Shown: piece after piece, positions 34,666-43,401 of the stretch | Position numbering within the stretch: position 1 is the stretch's first letter | Layout of the letters: every line of letters begins with the position of its first letter | Source: Paenibacillus xylanexedens | Lineage (GTDB): Bacteria; Bacillota; Bacilli; Paenibacillales; Paenibacillaceae | NCBI RefSeq assembly: GCF_017874615.1 | Contig: NZ_JAGIKV010000003.1 | Location: 248,001-312,000 of the forward strand | Direction of reading: 5' to 3' | DNA: 64,000 bases | The notes under the pieces: generated by a model | The model's database searches: none | Told to the model about the DNA's origin: nothing | What the model saw: the letters and a program-made list of their open reading frames with translations, nothing else | Made by a program: the position numbers and the translations under genes

Positions 34666-35370
34666 ATGTATACCATTATGATAATAGAGGACGATCCCAA
34701 GATTGCGGGATTATTGAAATCACATATTGAACGCTACGGGGACCGGGCCGTACTGGTCGAGGATTTTGAGATGATTGTGCAACAGTTTGAGCAGGTACAG
34801 CCACATGTGGTACTTCTGGATATCAACTTGCCCAGTTACGATGGTTTCTATTGGTGCCGCCAGATTCGTACGCTGTCTACATGCCCCATTTTGTTTATCT
34901 CCGCACGGAGTGGGAAGATGGATCAGGTCATGGCACTGGAGAACGGGGCGGATGATTATATTACGAAGCCATTTGAGCATGAGATTGTTATAGCAAAAAT
35001 TCGAAGTCAGCTGCGCCGGGTATATGGGGACTATGCTGCTCGTGATGAAGAACGCAAGGTGGAACTGGACGGTTTGGTCGTGTACTTGGAAAGACTGGAG
35101 ATTCAGCTTGGTGATCGCAAAGTACAGCTGACGAAGAAGGAAACGATTCTGCTGGAAACGTTACTCCGCCGCAGTCCCAAGCTGGTGAGCAGAGAGACAA
35201 TCTTGGAGAAGCTGTGGGATGACTCTTTTGTGGATGACAATACACTCAGCGTTAACGTTACTCGGGTACGTAAACGATTAGCCGAGCTTGGTATTACGGA
35301 TGCACTGGAAACGGTCAGAGGTTCGGGTTACCGATTGAACAATACCTGGAAGGCCGCTTCACCATCATGA
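34666..35370 (+). CDS. BceR-like response regulator (OmpR family)
   Basis: A 234-residue regulator with a receiver domain (IIEDDPK at the N terminus, phospho-acceptor Asp in VVLLDINLPSYDG, YITKPF) and a C-terminal winged helix ending VRGSGYRLN. The LPSYDGFYWCRQIR stretch is characteristic of the BceR/VraR-type regulators of peptide-antibiotic modules. It overlaps the kinase gene by four bases. The TNACA-N4-TGTNA site at 36500, before the transporter genes, is its likely target. Confidence 0.9.
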   Translation: MYTIMIIEDDPKIAGLLKSHIERYGDRAVLVEDFEMIVQQFEQVQPHVVLLDINLPSYDGFYWCRQIRTLSTCPILFISARSGKMDQVMALENGADDYITKPFEHEIVIAKIRSQLRRVYGDYAARDEERKVELDGLVVYLERLEIQLGDRKVQLTKKETILLETLLRRSPKLVSRETILEKLWDDSFVDDNTLSVNVTRVRKRLAELGITDALETVRGSGYRLNNTWKAASPS

Positions 35371-36350
35371 GATTGTTTATACGAGAACATCTCGCTTTAA
35401 CGTGCTGGGTTGTTGCCATCTTGTTCACCGTTGTTGCAGTGTTCTGGTATGACGGTTACAACGATTGGGTCACGGCTGCTTATGCCGTAGCGCTGGGATT
35501 ATTTTTATACATCGGATATTTGGTGTATCGTTATTATTCACATCGCTCCTTTTATACCCGGATGTCACGGTCGATGGATTCGCTGAAGGAATTTGTACCC
35601 TTGAACGAAACAAGTCCTTTATCACTGGCGCTGGAGAAGTTGTTGGATTCACAATACGGACAGTACCATGCTCATCTTCATCGGCTGGAACAACGGCAGC
35701 AAGAATATCTGACGTTCATGAACCAGTGGGTCCATCAGATGAAGACACCGTTATCCGTTATTGAGTTGACCGTGGAAGGTCAGGAAGATGATGATCCTCG
35801 GCTCGTAAGCATTCGGGAGGAAGCGGACCAGATGAGGCGAGGCTTGGAGACGGTGCTGTATGTGGCCAGGTTGGATACCTTCGAGCAGGATTTCAGTGTG
35901 GAACCTGTGATACTGAGGACCGCTGGGGAAGAGGCGATCCATGAACTCAAGCGATTCTTTATTCGCAATCATGTCTATCCAGAGATACATATAGATCCTG
36001 CGCTGGTTGTGCAATCCGATGCCAAGTGGCTTCGTTTTGTCTTGGTACAGTTACTGTCGAACGCAATCAAATACTCCGCGGGCAGCGGGCAAAAGATCTA
36101 TGTGCGTGCGTATGATGCGGAACGCTCCATCATGCTGGAAGTGCAGGATCAGGGCATCGGAATTCCGAAGTCTGATCTAAACCGGGTATTCCAGCCTTTC
36201 TTCACCGGGGAGAACGGGCGACATTTCAAAGAGTCCACAGGCATGGGGCTGTATATTGCCAAAGAGGTGTTAACACGGATGAATCATCAGATTGATCTTG
36301 AATCCGTGTACGGCGAAGGAACGACTGTCCGAATTACATTCAACTCCTGA
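35367..36350 (+). CDS. BceS-like intramembrane-sensing histidine kinase
   Basis: A 327-residue kinase with two closely spaced membrane helices (about 9-28 and 35-57) and almost no extracellular loop, the hallmark of BceS-type kinases. These sense through their partner ABC transporter, not by binding antibiotic themselves. The phospho-acceptor box is FMNQWVHQMKTPLSVIEL near 118. The ATPase domain has LLSNAIKYSA, VQDQGIGIPK and STGMGLYIA. Its gene is coupled to the BceR-like gene by an ATGA overlap. A transporter pair follows after a 313-base spacer. Confidence 0.92.
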   Translation: MRLFIREHLALTCWVVAILFTVVAVFWYDGYNDWVTAAYAVALGLFLYIGYLVYRYYSHRSFYTRMSRSMDSLKEFVPLNETSPLSLALEKLLDSQYGQYHAHLHRLEQRQQEYLTFMNQWVHQMKTPLSVIELTVEGQEDDDPRLVSIREEADQMRRGLETVLYVARLDTFEQDFSVEPVILRTAGEEAIHELKRFFIRNHVYPEIHIDPALVVQSDAKWLRFVLVQLLSNAIKYSAGSGQKIYVRAYDAERSIMLEVQDQGIGIPKSDLNRVFQPFFTGENGRHFKESTGMGLYIAKEVLTRMNHQIDLESVYGEGTTVRITFNS

Positions 36351-36443
36351 AGTGACAGGTTGAAGATAAGATTGGAACGTGAGGTCTGTATTTTTGTTGA
36401 AGAAGTGTGAGTGGAGTATATATTACAGTGTAAATATAAGTAT

Positions 36444-36481
36444 AGACGTCTATTGCCTGATCGGGGCGAAGGCGTCTTTTT
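36444..36481 (+). terminator. Weak terminator after the kinase
   Basis: AGACG (36444-36448) pairs with CGTCT (36473-36477), with inner GCC/GGC pairing, followed by five T. It would separate the kinase transcript from the inducible transporter transcript. Confidence 0.5.
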
Positions 36482-36499
36482 GATTTTCATGATGCAACC

Positions 36500-36513
36500 T
36501 TACAACATTGTCA
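36500..36513 (+). promoter_or_regulatory. Probable BceR-type binding site before the transporter genes
   Basis: TTACA-ACAT-TGTCA matches the TNACA-N4-TGTNA-like pattern described for BceR-type regulators of Firmicutes. It lies about 150 bases before the ATPase gene, with a TATAGT -10-like box at 36563-36568. Binding by the regulator at 34666 is inferred. Confidence 0.65.
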
Positions 36514-36663
36514 TGTTGATGAAAGGTTAAACCATAGGAGAATGGCCGAAACTTCGATAGACTATAGTCATAAGAGTACAGGAAAGGCCACGCACAATAC
36601 GCATGCACACAGCATGAAAAGTAACTTGATTTTGAATTCATACATCACTAAGGAGTTGTAACC

Positions 36664-37434
36664 ATGGAGATTTGTTCTGTGAAACAGATCAGTAAAATCT
36701 ACAAAGGCATCGTATCTTATGAAGCGTTATCAGGTATTGACCTCAGTATTCAGGAAGGTGAGTTTGTTGGCATCATGGGACCATCGGGTAGTGGCAAAAC
36801 AACACTGCTGAACATGATCTCAACCATTGATCACCCAACATCAGGCGAACTGCGGATTGCAGGGAAGAATCCGTTTGAATTGAATCAAGACGAACTCGCG
36901 CTGTTCCGGCGGAAAGAGCTTGGATTCGTTTTTCAATCGTTCAATCTGTTAAATACCCTGACAGTCAAGGAAAACATTGTGCTGCCACTGACTCTTGACG
37001 GTGTTTCGCTAGCAGAGATGAACACTCGTGTTGAACATCTGGCAAGCAAGCTGGGGATCGAGGGTATTCTGAATAAACGGACATATGAGATATCAGGAGG
37101 ACAGGCACAGCGTACGGCCATTGCCAGAGCGCTTATCCATTCCCCGAAGCTGATTCTGGCCGATGAGCCAACAGGCAACCTGGATTCGAAGGCGGCAAGA
37201 GATGTCATGGAAATTCTCGAAACTCGCAATCAGGAGGATCAGGCTACGATGTTGCTGGTCACTCATGATGCAGTAGCTGCAAGTTATTGCAGTCGGGTTG
37301 TCTTTATCAAGGATGGCAAACTGTATAATGAAATTCACTACGGCGATAATCGCGCAGCCTTTTACCAGAAGATTATTAATGTATTATCCCTAATGGGAGG
37401 TTCAGGACATGAATTTTCGCCAGTTCGCCATTAA
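36664..37434 (+). CDS. BceA-like ABC transporter ATPase
   Basis: A 256-residue ATPase with Walker A GPSGSGKTT (near 40), Q-loop FVFQSFN, signature ISGGQAQR (near 142) and Walker B LILADEPTGNLD (near 165). It pairs with the BceB-like permease, whose gene starts 26 bases before this one ends. Bce-type transporters protect against cell-wall-active peptide antibiotics such as bacitracin, and they signal to the BceS-type kinase. The cognate pair sits just upstream. Confidence 0.92.
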   Translation: MEICSVKQISKIYKGIVSYEALSGIDLSIQEGEFVGIMGPSGSGKTTLLNMISTIDHPTSGELRIAGKNPFELNQDELALFRRKELGFVFQSFNLLNTLTVKENIVLPLTLDGVSLAEMNTRVEHLASKLGIEGILNKRTYEISGGQAQRTAIARALIHSPKLILADEPTGNLDSKAARDVMEILETRNQEDQATMLLVTHDAVAASYCSRVVFIKDGKLYNEIHYGDNRAAFYQKIINVLSLMGGSGHEFSPVRH

Positions 37435-39367
37435 TAACGTTGTTCGCAACAAACGAATTTATCTGGCTCATTTTCTGAGCAGTACATTTTCCGTTATGAT
37501 CTTTTTTACTTACGCATTGCTCCTGTTCCATCCTGATTTGAAAGCGGGGTTAAAGGGATCAAGTGGAACGGTTACGTTGCTTGCAAATCAGGGGTTTGTG
37601 ATTGCAGAGATCATTATATTCATCTTTTCATTCCTGTTCCTGCTCTACTCCGTTGGTTCATTTCTGAAAACGCGCAAGAAGGAATTTGGTATTTTCCTGA
37701 TCATAGGCATGACACGTAAACAGATGAACAGACTTCTGTTTATGGAGAACATGTGTATCGGATTAGCTTCCATCATTACCGGGATTGGACTCGGAATTAT
37801 TTTCGGAAAATTGATCCTGCTGATCTGTGGCTCCATGCTGGCTGTTGAGAACAGTCTTCGATTCTATTTTCCGCTAAAAAGCATTGCCCTGACCGCAGGT
37901 GCATTTCTGCTGCTGTTTGTTATCATTGCGATGTCGTCATCCTTGCTCATACGGAAAGGTTCGCTCATTGACCTTGTGAAATCAGAGGAAAAACCGAAAC
38001 CGGAACCCAAAGCATCACGTCTACTCGCCTTGTTATCGGTATTGTTAATTGGCGGGGGTTATGCAGGAGTATTCACTTTTGTATGGATAAGCTTCTCCTT
38101 TCCGTTATTACTCGCAAGTGTCGTGGTTGTTATTGCAGGTACGTACTTCCTGTTCACGCAGCTCAGTGTATACATCATTCGGGCACTGAAAAGAAATCCA
38201 AGGTTGTTTTTCCGTAAAACCAATCTGCTCTTCCTATCTGAACTTACCTATCGAATGAAAGATAACGCGATCATGTTTTTCATGGTAAGTATCATTTCAG
38301 CTTCTTCATTTACGGGAATTGGCACCATGCTCGCGATTGCTGATCCAGGTTTGTCGTCCATGTCGAATCCATACGCATTCAGTTATATGAATTCATGGGA
38401 TACTCCCGACTCGGAGCGACATATTCGGCAGATTGAAGAAACGTTGATTGATAATCAAGTTCCCTACGTGAAGGGCAGTTATGCTCCTATAGGTGAAAAT
38501 AATAATGGCAAGATTATCAAACTGAGTGATTATAACCGTCTTGCGAAGGCACTGGGGTATGAAGAACGTACGTTGAAACAAATCGATGAGTCATTTATGA
38601 CACCAAGCAATTTGGCGATTCGCAAGGAGTACCGTGAACAGGTTGAAAAAGGAACCTCGGGAGGAAAGGTCAATCTGGAGGTTGATAATCAGCACGTACC
38701 TGTCCAGCTATCGACACCTGGTACCGAGATTGTGATTCCTTTTCAATATGAAATTTATCTCTACGTCGTAACCGACGAATTGTTTAATAAGATGAGACCT
38801 GCGTACAATGAGGAAGTTGGCATGCCTGAAGGTTTCTATTCGAGTCGAACGATACAATTTATCGTGAAAGATTGGATGGGTACACGCAGCTTTGCTCCTG
38901 AATTGATCAAATCCATTCAAGATGATCATTCCGAAAAAGGTTATTACGAGGTCAGCGCGCTTGTGGTGGATTGGCTTAATTCCAAGCAGACCAATGGCAT
39001 CATTCTAATTTTGAGCGGCCTGATCGGCATTGTTTTCTTCACCTTTGCAGCAAGTTTCACGTATTTTAGACTTTACGCAGATCTAGAACGGGATGAAGCG
39101 CAGTATCGCATGATTGGAAAAATGGGACTGAGTCGTCCCGAACTCCGTAAGATCGTAACAAGGCAGCTATTGCTTATGTTCTTCCTGCCGATTCTGGTGG
39201 CGGTCATCCACAGTTCGGTTGCCTTTGTGGCGTTGCAGCAACTGGTTGATTTCTCGGTCTTTGGATACAGCCTGCGCATCTTCTTGGTGTTTGCTTCCAT
39301 GCAGATCTTGTATTTTGCACTCGTGCGCTGGCGGTATCTGCGTCACATGTATTCCAAATTAGTCTAA
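37409..39367 (+). CDS. BceB-like ABC transporter permease
   Basis: A 652-residue permease of the BceB/FtsX type with ten predicted membrane helices. Residues 1-310 hold the first seven, including the KKEFGIFLIIGMTRKQM motif near 90. A large extracellular domain of about 200 residues (about 315-520) carries antibiotic recognition and signalling in this family. Three C-terminal helices follow, with DEAQYRMIGKMGLSRPELRK near 560. The ATG at 37409 follows GGAGG inside the ATPase gene. Resistance and sensing roles are inferred from the family. Confidence 0.92.
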   Translation: MNFRQFAINNVVRNKRIYLAHFLSSTFSVMIFFTYALLLFHPDLKAGLKGSSGTVTLLANQGFVIAEIIIFIFSFLFLLYSVGSFLKTRKKEFGIFLIIGMTRKQMNRLLFMENMCIGLASIITGIGLGIIFGKLILLICGSMLAVENSLRFYFPLKSIALTAGAFLLLFVIIAMSSSLLIRKGSLIDLVKSEEKPKPEPKASRLLALLSVLLIGGGYAGVFTFVWISFSFPLLLASVVVVIAGTYFLFTQLSVYIIRALKRNPRLFFRKTNLLFLSELTYRMKDNAIMFFMVSIISASSFTGIGTMLAIADPGLSSMSNPYAFSYMNSWDTPDSERHIRQIEETLIDNQVPYVKGSYAPIGENNNGKIIKLSDYNRLAKALGYEERTLKQIDESFMTPSNLAIRKEYREQVEKGTSGGKVNLEVDNQHVPVQLSTPGTEIVIPFQYEIYLYVVTDELFNKMRPAYNEEVGMPEGFYSSRTIQFIVKDWMGTRSFAPELIKSIQDDHSEKGYYEVSALVVDWLNSKQTNGIILILSGLIGIVFFTFAASFTYFRLYADLERDEAQYRMIGKMGLSRPELRKIVTRQLLLMFFLPILVAVIHSSVAFVALQQLVDFSVFGYSLRIFLVFASMQILYFALVRWRYLRHMYSKLV

Positions 39368-39379
39368 AATAGCATGGCC

Positions 39380-39420
39380 CAACAGACACCGGACTCATCG
39401 CTCGGTGTCTGTTGACTTTT
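39380..39420 (+). terminator. Terminator after the Bce-like transporter
   Basis: CAACAGACACCG (39380-39391) pairs perfectly with CGGTGTCTGTTG (39403-39414), followed by a short T-rich stretch. Confidence 0.85.
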
Positions 39421-39540
39421 CTAGCTAAGGCACAGTACTATTTCATTAGATACAGAATGTATCATTACATAGTTTCTCAAGCAGTTAGAAGGATGGAGTT
39501 ACAGAAATGTCAGGCAGGTGCCTGAGAGGGAGGACATATC

Positions 39541-40989
39541 ATGAGCATCACGATGTCTCGTGGACAAGCTTACGTTCAACGTTTGAATGATGAGCGGAAT
39601 GTATGGCTGGACGGAGAGCGTATCCAGGTAACTGGGCATCAGGCCTTTCAGGGAACACTTCAAACCATAGAAGGATTGTTCAATCTGGTGGATGACCCGG
39701 AGACAAGGGAAACCGTGGCCTACTGGGACGAACAGACAGGAAGTTACGTGCATCGCTCCTTTCTAGTGCCTCGTTCACTTCCTGATGTAAACAGCAGGGC
39801 GGATGCTTTTCGGCTATGGGCCGATCGGACGTATGGGGTTATGAGCCGTTTGTCTGATTATGCCCGATCCAGGCTGACAGGTTGGTACGCAACACGACAT
39901 GAGATGACAGCGCATGACCCGGCATTTGCAGGTAAAATATCCGCATATTTTGAACAAGCCAAGCGAAACGATGCATTCCTAACAATTGTCCAGCGTGACC
40001 CGCAGATTAATCGGTCCTTGCCTGTTGGTGAAGATGAGGATGCCATGCTGCGAATTGTCAAAAGTAATGCGGAAGGCGTAGTGATCCGCGGGGCCAAGAT
40101 GGTGGCAACAGCAGCGCCTTATGCGGATGATATCATTGCTTATCCCGTTCAACGAATTCCAGGCCACCTGCCAGAGCTGGCCCATATGGTAATTGTAGCC
40201 GCGGGCAGTCCGGGCTTGCACATGATGTGTCGTGAATCTTTTGCCACAAAAGATACAGATAAATCACATCTACTCAGTGCGCAGTATGATGAGATGGATG
40301 CTGTATTATTTTTTGACGATGTATTTGTGCCCTGGGAACGTGTATTACTGCACAATAACCCTGAAGCCGTATGGCAGATTCGCTGCAATACAGCTTCGGC
40401 CAGTCTGGCCTACCATCAGAGTGTCATTCGTTTACACTCGAAACTGGAGTTTATTACAGCCGTGACCTCAGCCATTGCCAAGGAGATTGGGGTGGACTCT
40501 TTCCTGAATGTGCAGGAACAACTCGGAGAGCTGATCAGTCAGATGCAAACCATCGAGGGACTGATTATTGCTGCTGAAGCACAGTCCAAGCCGGACGCAT
40601 TTGGCAACTGGCTGCCGGAATTCAAATATATTGAAACCGCACGTAATCTGGGCAATCGCTATTACCCCCGCGCGGTGGAGATTTTGAAGACCATTGCTGC
40701 GGGTGGTCTGATTCAGATTCCTTCAGGTACGTTTGAGATGAATGAAAAGATGGGTTCCATGATAGGCAAATATCTTGGTGGAGTAACGATGCAAGCCCCG
40801 GAGAAGATTCGACTCTTTCAACTCGCATGGGAGCTGACCGGAAGTCCACTCGGAGCAAGGCATGATCTATATGAACGTTTCTACGCGGGTGATCCCGTGC
40901 GCAATCGGGCGAACCAATATGTGCAGTATGACAAGGAACGTTTATTGGGGAAAGTTGAGCCGTGGCTACGACGTTCGCTTAAGGACTGA
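39541..40989 (+). CDS. hpaB: HpaB-like FADH2-dependent aromatic monooxygenase
   Basis: A 482-residue protein of the 4-hydroxyphenylacetate 3-monooxygenase oxygenase family (HpaB/PvcC/4-hydroxybutyryl-CoA dehydratase superfamily). Family features: an N-terminal helical domain (QAYVQRLNDERNVWLDGERI), the central beta-barrel region containing GVVIRGAKMVATAAPYADDI, and FFDDVFVPWERVLLHNN near 258-275. The C-terminal helical domain contains IQIPSGTFEMNE near 390. The enzyme hydroxylates phenols using FADH2 from a separate reductase, but no HpaC-type reductase gene is nearby, so the substrate and partner are open. GGGAGGA precedes the ATG at 39541. A short hairpin (39511-39524) lies just upstream of that binding site. 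Confidence 0.85.
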   Translation: MSITMSRGQAYVQRLNDERNVWLDGERIQVTGHQAFQGTLQTIEGLFNLVDDPETRETVAYWDEQTGSYVHRSFLVPRSLPDVNSRADAFRLWADRTYGVMSRLSDYARSRLTGWYATRHEMTAHDPAFAGKISAYFEQAKRNDAFLTIVQRDPQINRSLPVGEDEDAMLRIVKSNAEGVVIRGAKMVATAAPYADDIIAYPVQRIPGHLPELAHMVIVAAGSPGLHMMCRESFATKDTDKSHLLSAQYDEMDAVLFFDDVFVPWERVLLHNNPEAVWQIRCNTASASLAYHQSVIRLHSKLEFITAVTSAIAKEIGVDSFLNVQEQLGELISQMQTIEGLIIAAEAQSKPDAFGNWLPEFKYIETARNLGNRYYPRAVEILKTIAAGGLIQIPSGTFEMNEKMGSMIGKYLGGVTMQAPEKIRLFQLAWELTGSPLGARHDLYERFYAGDPVRNRANQYVQYDKERLLGKVEPWLRRSLKD

Positions 40990-41089
40990 TCTGATGATCT
41001 AATACAAACGGTCCCAATGAAGATTGAAAAGCCTGAATGAGGAACGAAAAGCTTGAATGTAGGCTGAAAACAGCCCTATTTTAGTTAAT

Positions 41090-41120
41090 GCCTTGGCCTG
41101 AGCCAGGGCTCTATTTCTAT
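41090..41120 (+). terminator. Probable terminator after the monooxygenase
   Basis: GCCTTGGC (41090-41097) pairs with GCCAGGGC (41102-41109) around a CTGA loop, followed by T-rich but interrupted sequence. Confidence 0.6.
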
Positions 41121-41123
41121 TTA

Positions 41124-41161
41124 TTTAGATTATCTTTAGAAATGATTTAGGTTGAATTAAG
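41124..41161 (+). promoter_or_regulatory. Four-fold TTTAG direct repeat before a two-component operon
   Basis: TTTAG occurs at 41124, 41135 and 41146, and TTAAG at 41157, exactly 11 bp apart each time. Tandem repeats on one face of the helix are typical targets for OmpR-family regulators. A TATAGT box at 41172-41177 could be the -10. The regulator encoded at 41224 is the likely binder. Confidence 0.55.
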
Positions 41162-41223
41162 AGACGTAGTATATAGTAATAATGTAGAGATAGGCATAGA
41201 GTATAGGAAATGAGAGGAATAAC

Positions 41224-41931
41224 ATGAGATACACGGTATTAATTGCAGATGACGAACCAGAGATTGTTGAACTGCTTCAACTATATCTGGAGAAGGACTA
41301 TACCATTAAAACTGCGGTGAATGGAGCCGAGGCATTACAATGCATACGTTCAACACAGATCGATCTGGTCATACTGGACATCATGATGCCTGTAATGGAT
41401 GGATTGCAGTTGATCAAACAGATCAGAGCCACATATCACATGCCTGTACTGTTCCTATCCGCTAAAAGTCAGGATCACGATAAAATCCTTGGACTTGGAC
41501 TTGGGGCAGACGATTATATAGCGAAGCCGTTCAACCCGCTTGAGATTGTCGCCAGAGTAGAGGCCTTGCTCAGAAGAGTTAATCAATTTGATGCAGCGGA
41601 GATCCCCGAAGCGAAAGAACAGAATCTGGTATTAGGTGATCTGACGCTGGATCGATCCCAATGTATCCTTTTTCGTTCAGGAAATCCTGTAACATTGACC
41701 TCTACAGAGTATAAAATTATGGAATTGTTGCTTGATCAACCTGGCCGAGTGTTCACCCGTAAAAAAATATACGAAGCGGTCTGGGGCGATTATTATGCGC
41801 ACGAGGACAGCACGATTATGGTACATATCAGCAACATTCGGGAGAAGATCGAGCGTGACTCCAGACAACCGGAATATCTCAAAACGATAAGGGGACTGGG
41901 ATACAAAATTGAAGCGCCCATGGAAAGCTAG
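41224..41931 (+). CDS. OmpR-family response regulator
   Basis: A 235-residue regulator with receiver motifs IADDEPE, the phospho-acceptor Asp in LVILDIMMPVMDG (about residue 53), LFLSAKS and YIAKPF. The C-terminal winged helix ends TIRGLGYKIE. It overlaps the downstream kinase gene by 23 bases. The repeats at 41124-41161 suggest autoregulation. What it senses is unknown. Confidence 0.93.
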   Translation: MRYTVLIADDEPEIVELLQLYLEKDYTIKTAVNGAEALQCIRSTQIDLVILDIMMPVMDGLQLIKQIRATYHMPVLFLSAKSQDHDKILGLGLGADDYIAKPFNPLEIVARVEALLRRVNQFDAAEIPEAKEQNLVLGDLTLDRSQCILFRSGNPVTLTSTEYKIMELLLDQPGRVFTRKKIYEAVWGDYYAHEDSTIMVHISNIREKIERDSRQPEYLKTIRGLGYKIEAPMES

Positions 41932-43366
41932 AGGAAAGCGACTGTTGCAGACATCCCTGACACTGGACTTCTTGCTGTTCAACTTCTTTTTGCTGTTACT
42001 GGTATTGATTGTGTACCTTATGGTTTCACTGGATGTCGTGGATTTTCGCATTTCGGATCAGGTGGTTGATCCAGATCTGAATGTTGAAGCCCACGTGTAT
42101 GTAGCAGAGCTGGAGAACGAATTTTACTCCGGTGGAGGTTCGGTGTCGAAAGGCAAAGACACAGAGATTCAACGTCTCAAGGATAGCGGCGGCTGGATTG
42201 AAATATTGGATGCGAATCGCAATGTCATTCGTCATGTGGGAGACAAGCAAGATGCGTTCACACAATACAGTGAAGCCGATCTGTATGATGGATTGGAAAA
42301 TCGGAGTGACCAGGAATACTATTATTCGATCACTCCTCTCTCGATTGAAGGAGCGGTAGCGTATGTATTGCTCAAAATCCCGCGTGATCTGGTCAGCGTG
42401 CGGATTAATGATAATCAGTTGATTACTAATCTGAAACATCCATTATCCTTTTACATTATGATTGGCATCGGTTTAGTATTGTTATTGATCTTTGTATATA
42501 GCTATTGGGTCGCACGGAGAATCAAAAAACCACTCAGCATCCTCTCCTCGGGTCTTACGCAGATGATACAGGGGAATTATAGTACACGGATGTCGATTTC
42601 AGCTGAGAGAGAGTTTGTCCAGATTGGTGAGACCTTTAACTACATGGCGGATGTCATTGAGAACACCTCTGCGGAGAAACGTTACGCCGAAGAGAGCAAA
42701 CAGCGACTGATTGTAGATTTATCACATGATCTGAAGACACCGATAACATCTATACAGGGATATGCGCAGGCATTGGTGGAAGGACGTGGAGAGGACAAGG
42801 ACAGGCAGCAAAGATATCTGGGATACATCTATAACAAATCCGTTCAAGTTGCACGCATGATACAGAATATGCTGGAGCTGCTCAAGGTGGATTCGCCCGA
42901 TTTTCGCATGCATATTCAGAGAAGAGAGATTGGAGAATTCGTGCGCGAGATTATGGCGGATACCTATGGGGAGATTGAACAGAAACAGTTTGTCCTTCAT
43001 GTACTTGTTCCTGATCAGGTGATCTACGCGAGGTACGATCCGGAGCTGTTATCCAGAGTCATCCAGAATCTGATTACCAATGCTCTGTCTTATAATCCAA
43101 TCGGGACCGAACTGCGCGTTGAACTCATTCCGCTTCATACCCATGTGGTGATAGAGGTGGCAGATAACGGAGTGGGCATACCACAAGAACTGTGGTCAAC
43201 GATCTTTGACCCGTTTGTCCGAGGGGATGAGGCGCGTACAGCGACCGGAGGCACCGGTCTGGGATTGTCCATCGCACGACGAAATACGGAGAAAATGGGC
43301 GGACGGCTAATCCTTTCCCGGCGTGGGCGAGAAACAACCGTGTTTAGCATTGAGATTCCAAATTAA
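41909..43366 (+). CDS. Sensor histidine kinase
   Basis: A 485-residue kinase with a first membrane segment at about 20-45, an extracytoplasmic region of around 120 residues, and a second segment at about 180-198. A HAMP domain (199-250) and the phospho-acceptor box LIVDLSHDLKTPITSIQGYA near 270 follow. The ATPase domain has LITNALSYNP, VADNGVGIPQE and GTGLGLSIA. The start is a TTG at 41909 inside the response-regulator gene, so expression is coupled. The downstream AI-2E-family gene is 35 bases away and probably in the same operon. Confidence 0.9.
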   Translation: MKRPWKARGKRLLQTSLTLDFLLFNFFLLLLVLIVYLMVSLDVVDFRISDQVVDPDLNVEAHVYVAELENEFYSGGGSVSKGKDTEIQRLKDSGGWIEILDANRNVIRHVGDKQDAFTQYSEADLYDGLENRSDQEYYYSITPLSIEGAVAYVLLKIPRDLVSVRINDNQLITNLKHPLSFYIMIGIGLVLLLIFVYSYWVARRIKKPLSILSSGLTQMIQGNYSTRMSISAEREFVQIGETFNYMADVIENTSAEKRYAEESKQRLIVDLSHDLKTPITSIQGYAQALVEGRGEDKDRQQRYLGYIYNKSVQVARMIQNMLELLKVDSPDFRMHIQRREIGEFVREIMADTYGEIEQKQFVLHVLVPDQVIYARYDPELLSRVIQNLITNALSYNPIGTELRVELIPLHTHVVIEVADNGVGIPQELWSTIFDPFVRGDEARTATGGTGLGLSIARRNTEKMGGRLILSRRGRETTVFSIEIPN

Positions 43367-43401
43367 ATAAGAGAAGAAATGTCCATGTGGAGGGAAATAT
43401 T

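Noticed and set aside
39511..39530. Possible TPP-like riboswitch before the HpaB-like gene (a CTGAGA-like string near a hairpin)
   Set aside because: Only the short CCTGAGAG string and a 5-bp stem are present; the other conserved helices of the THI element are absent.
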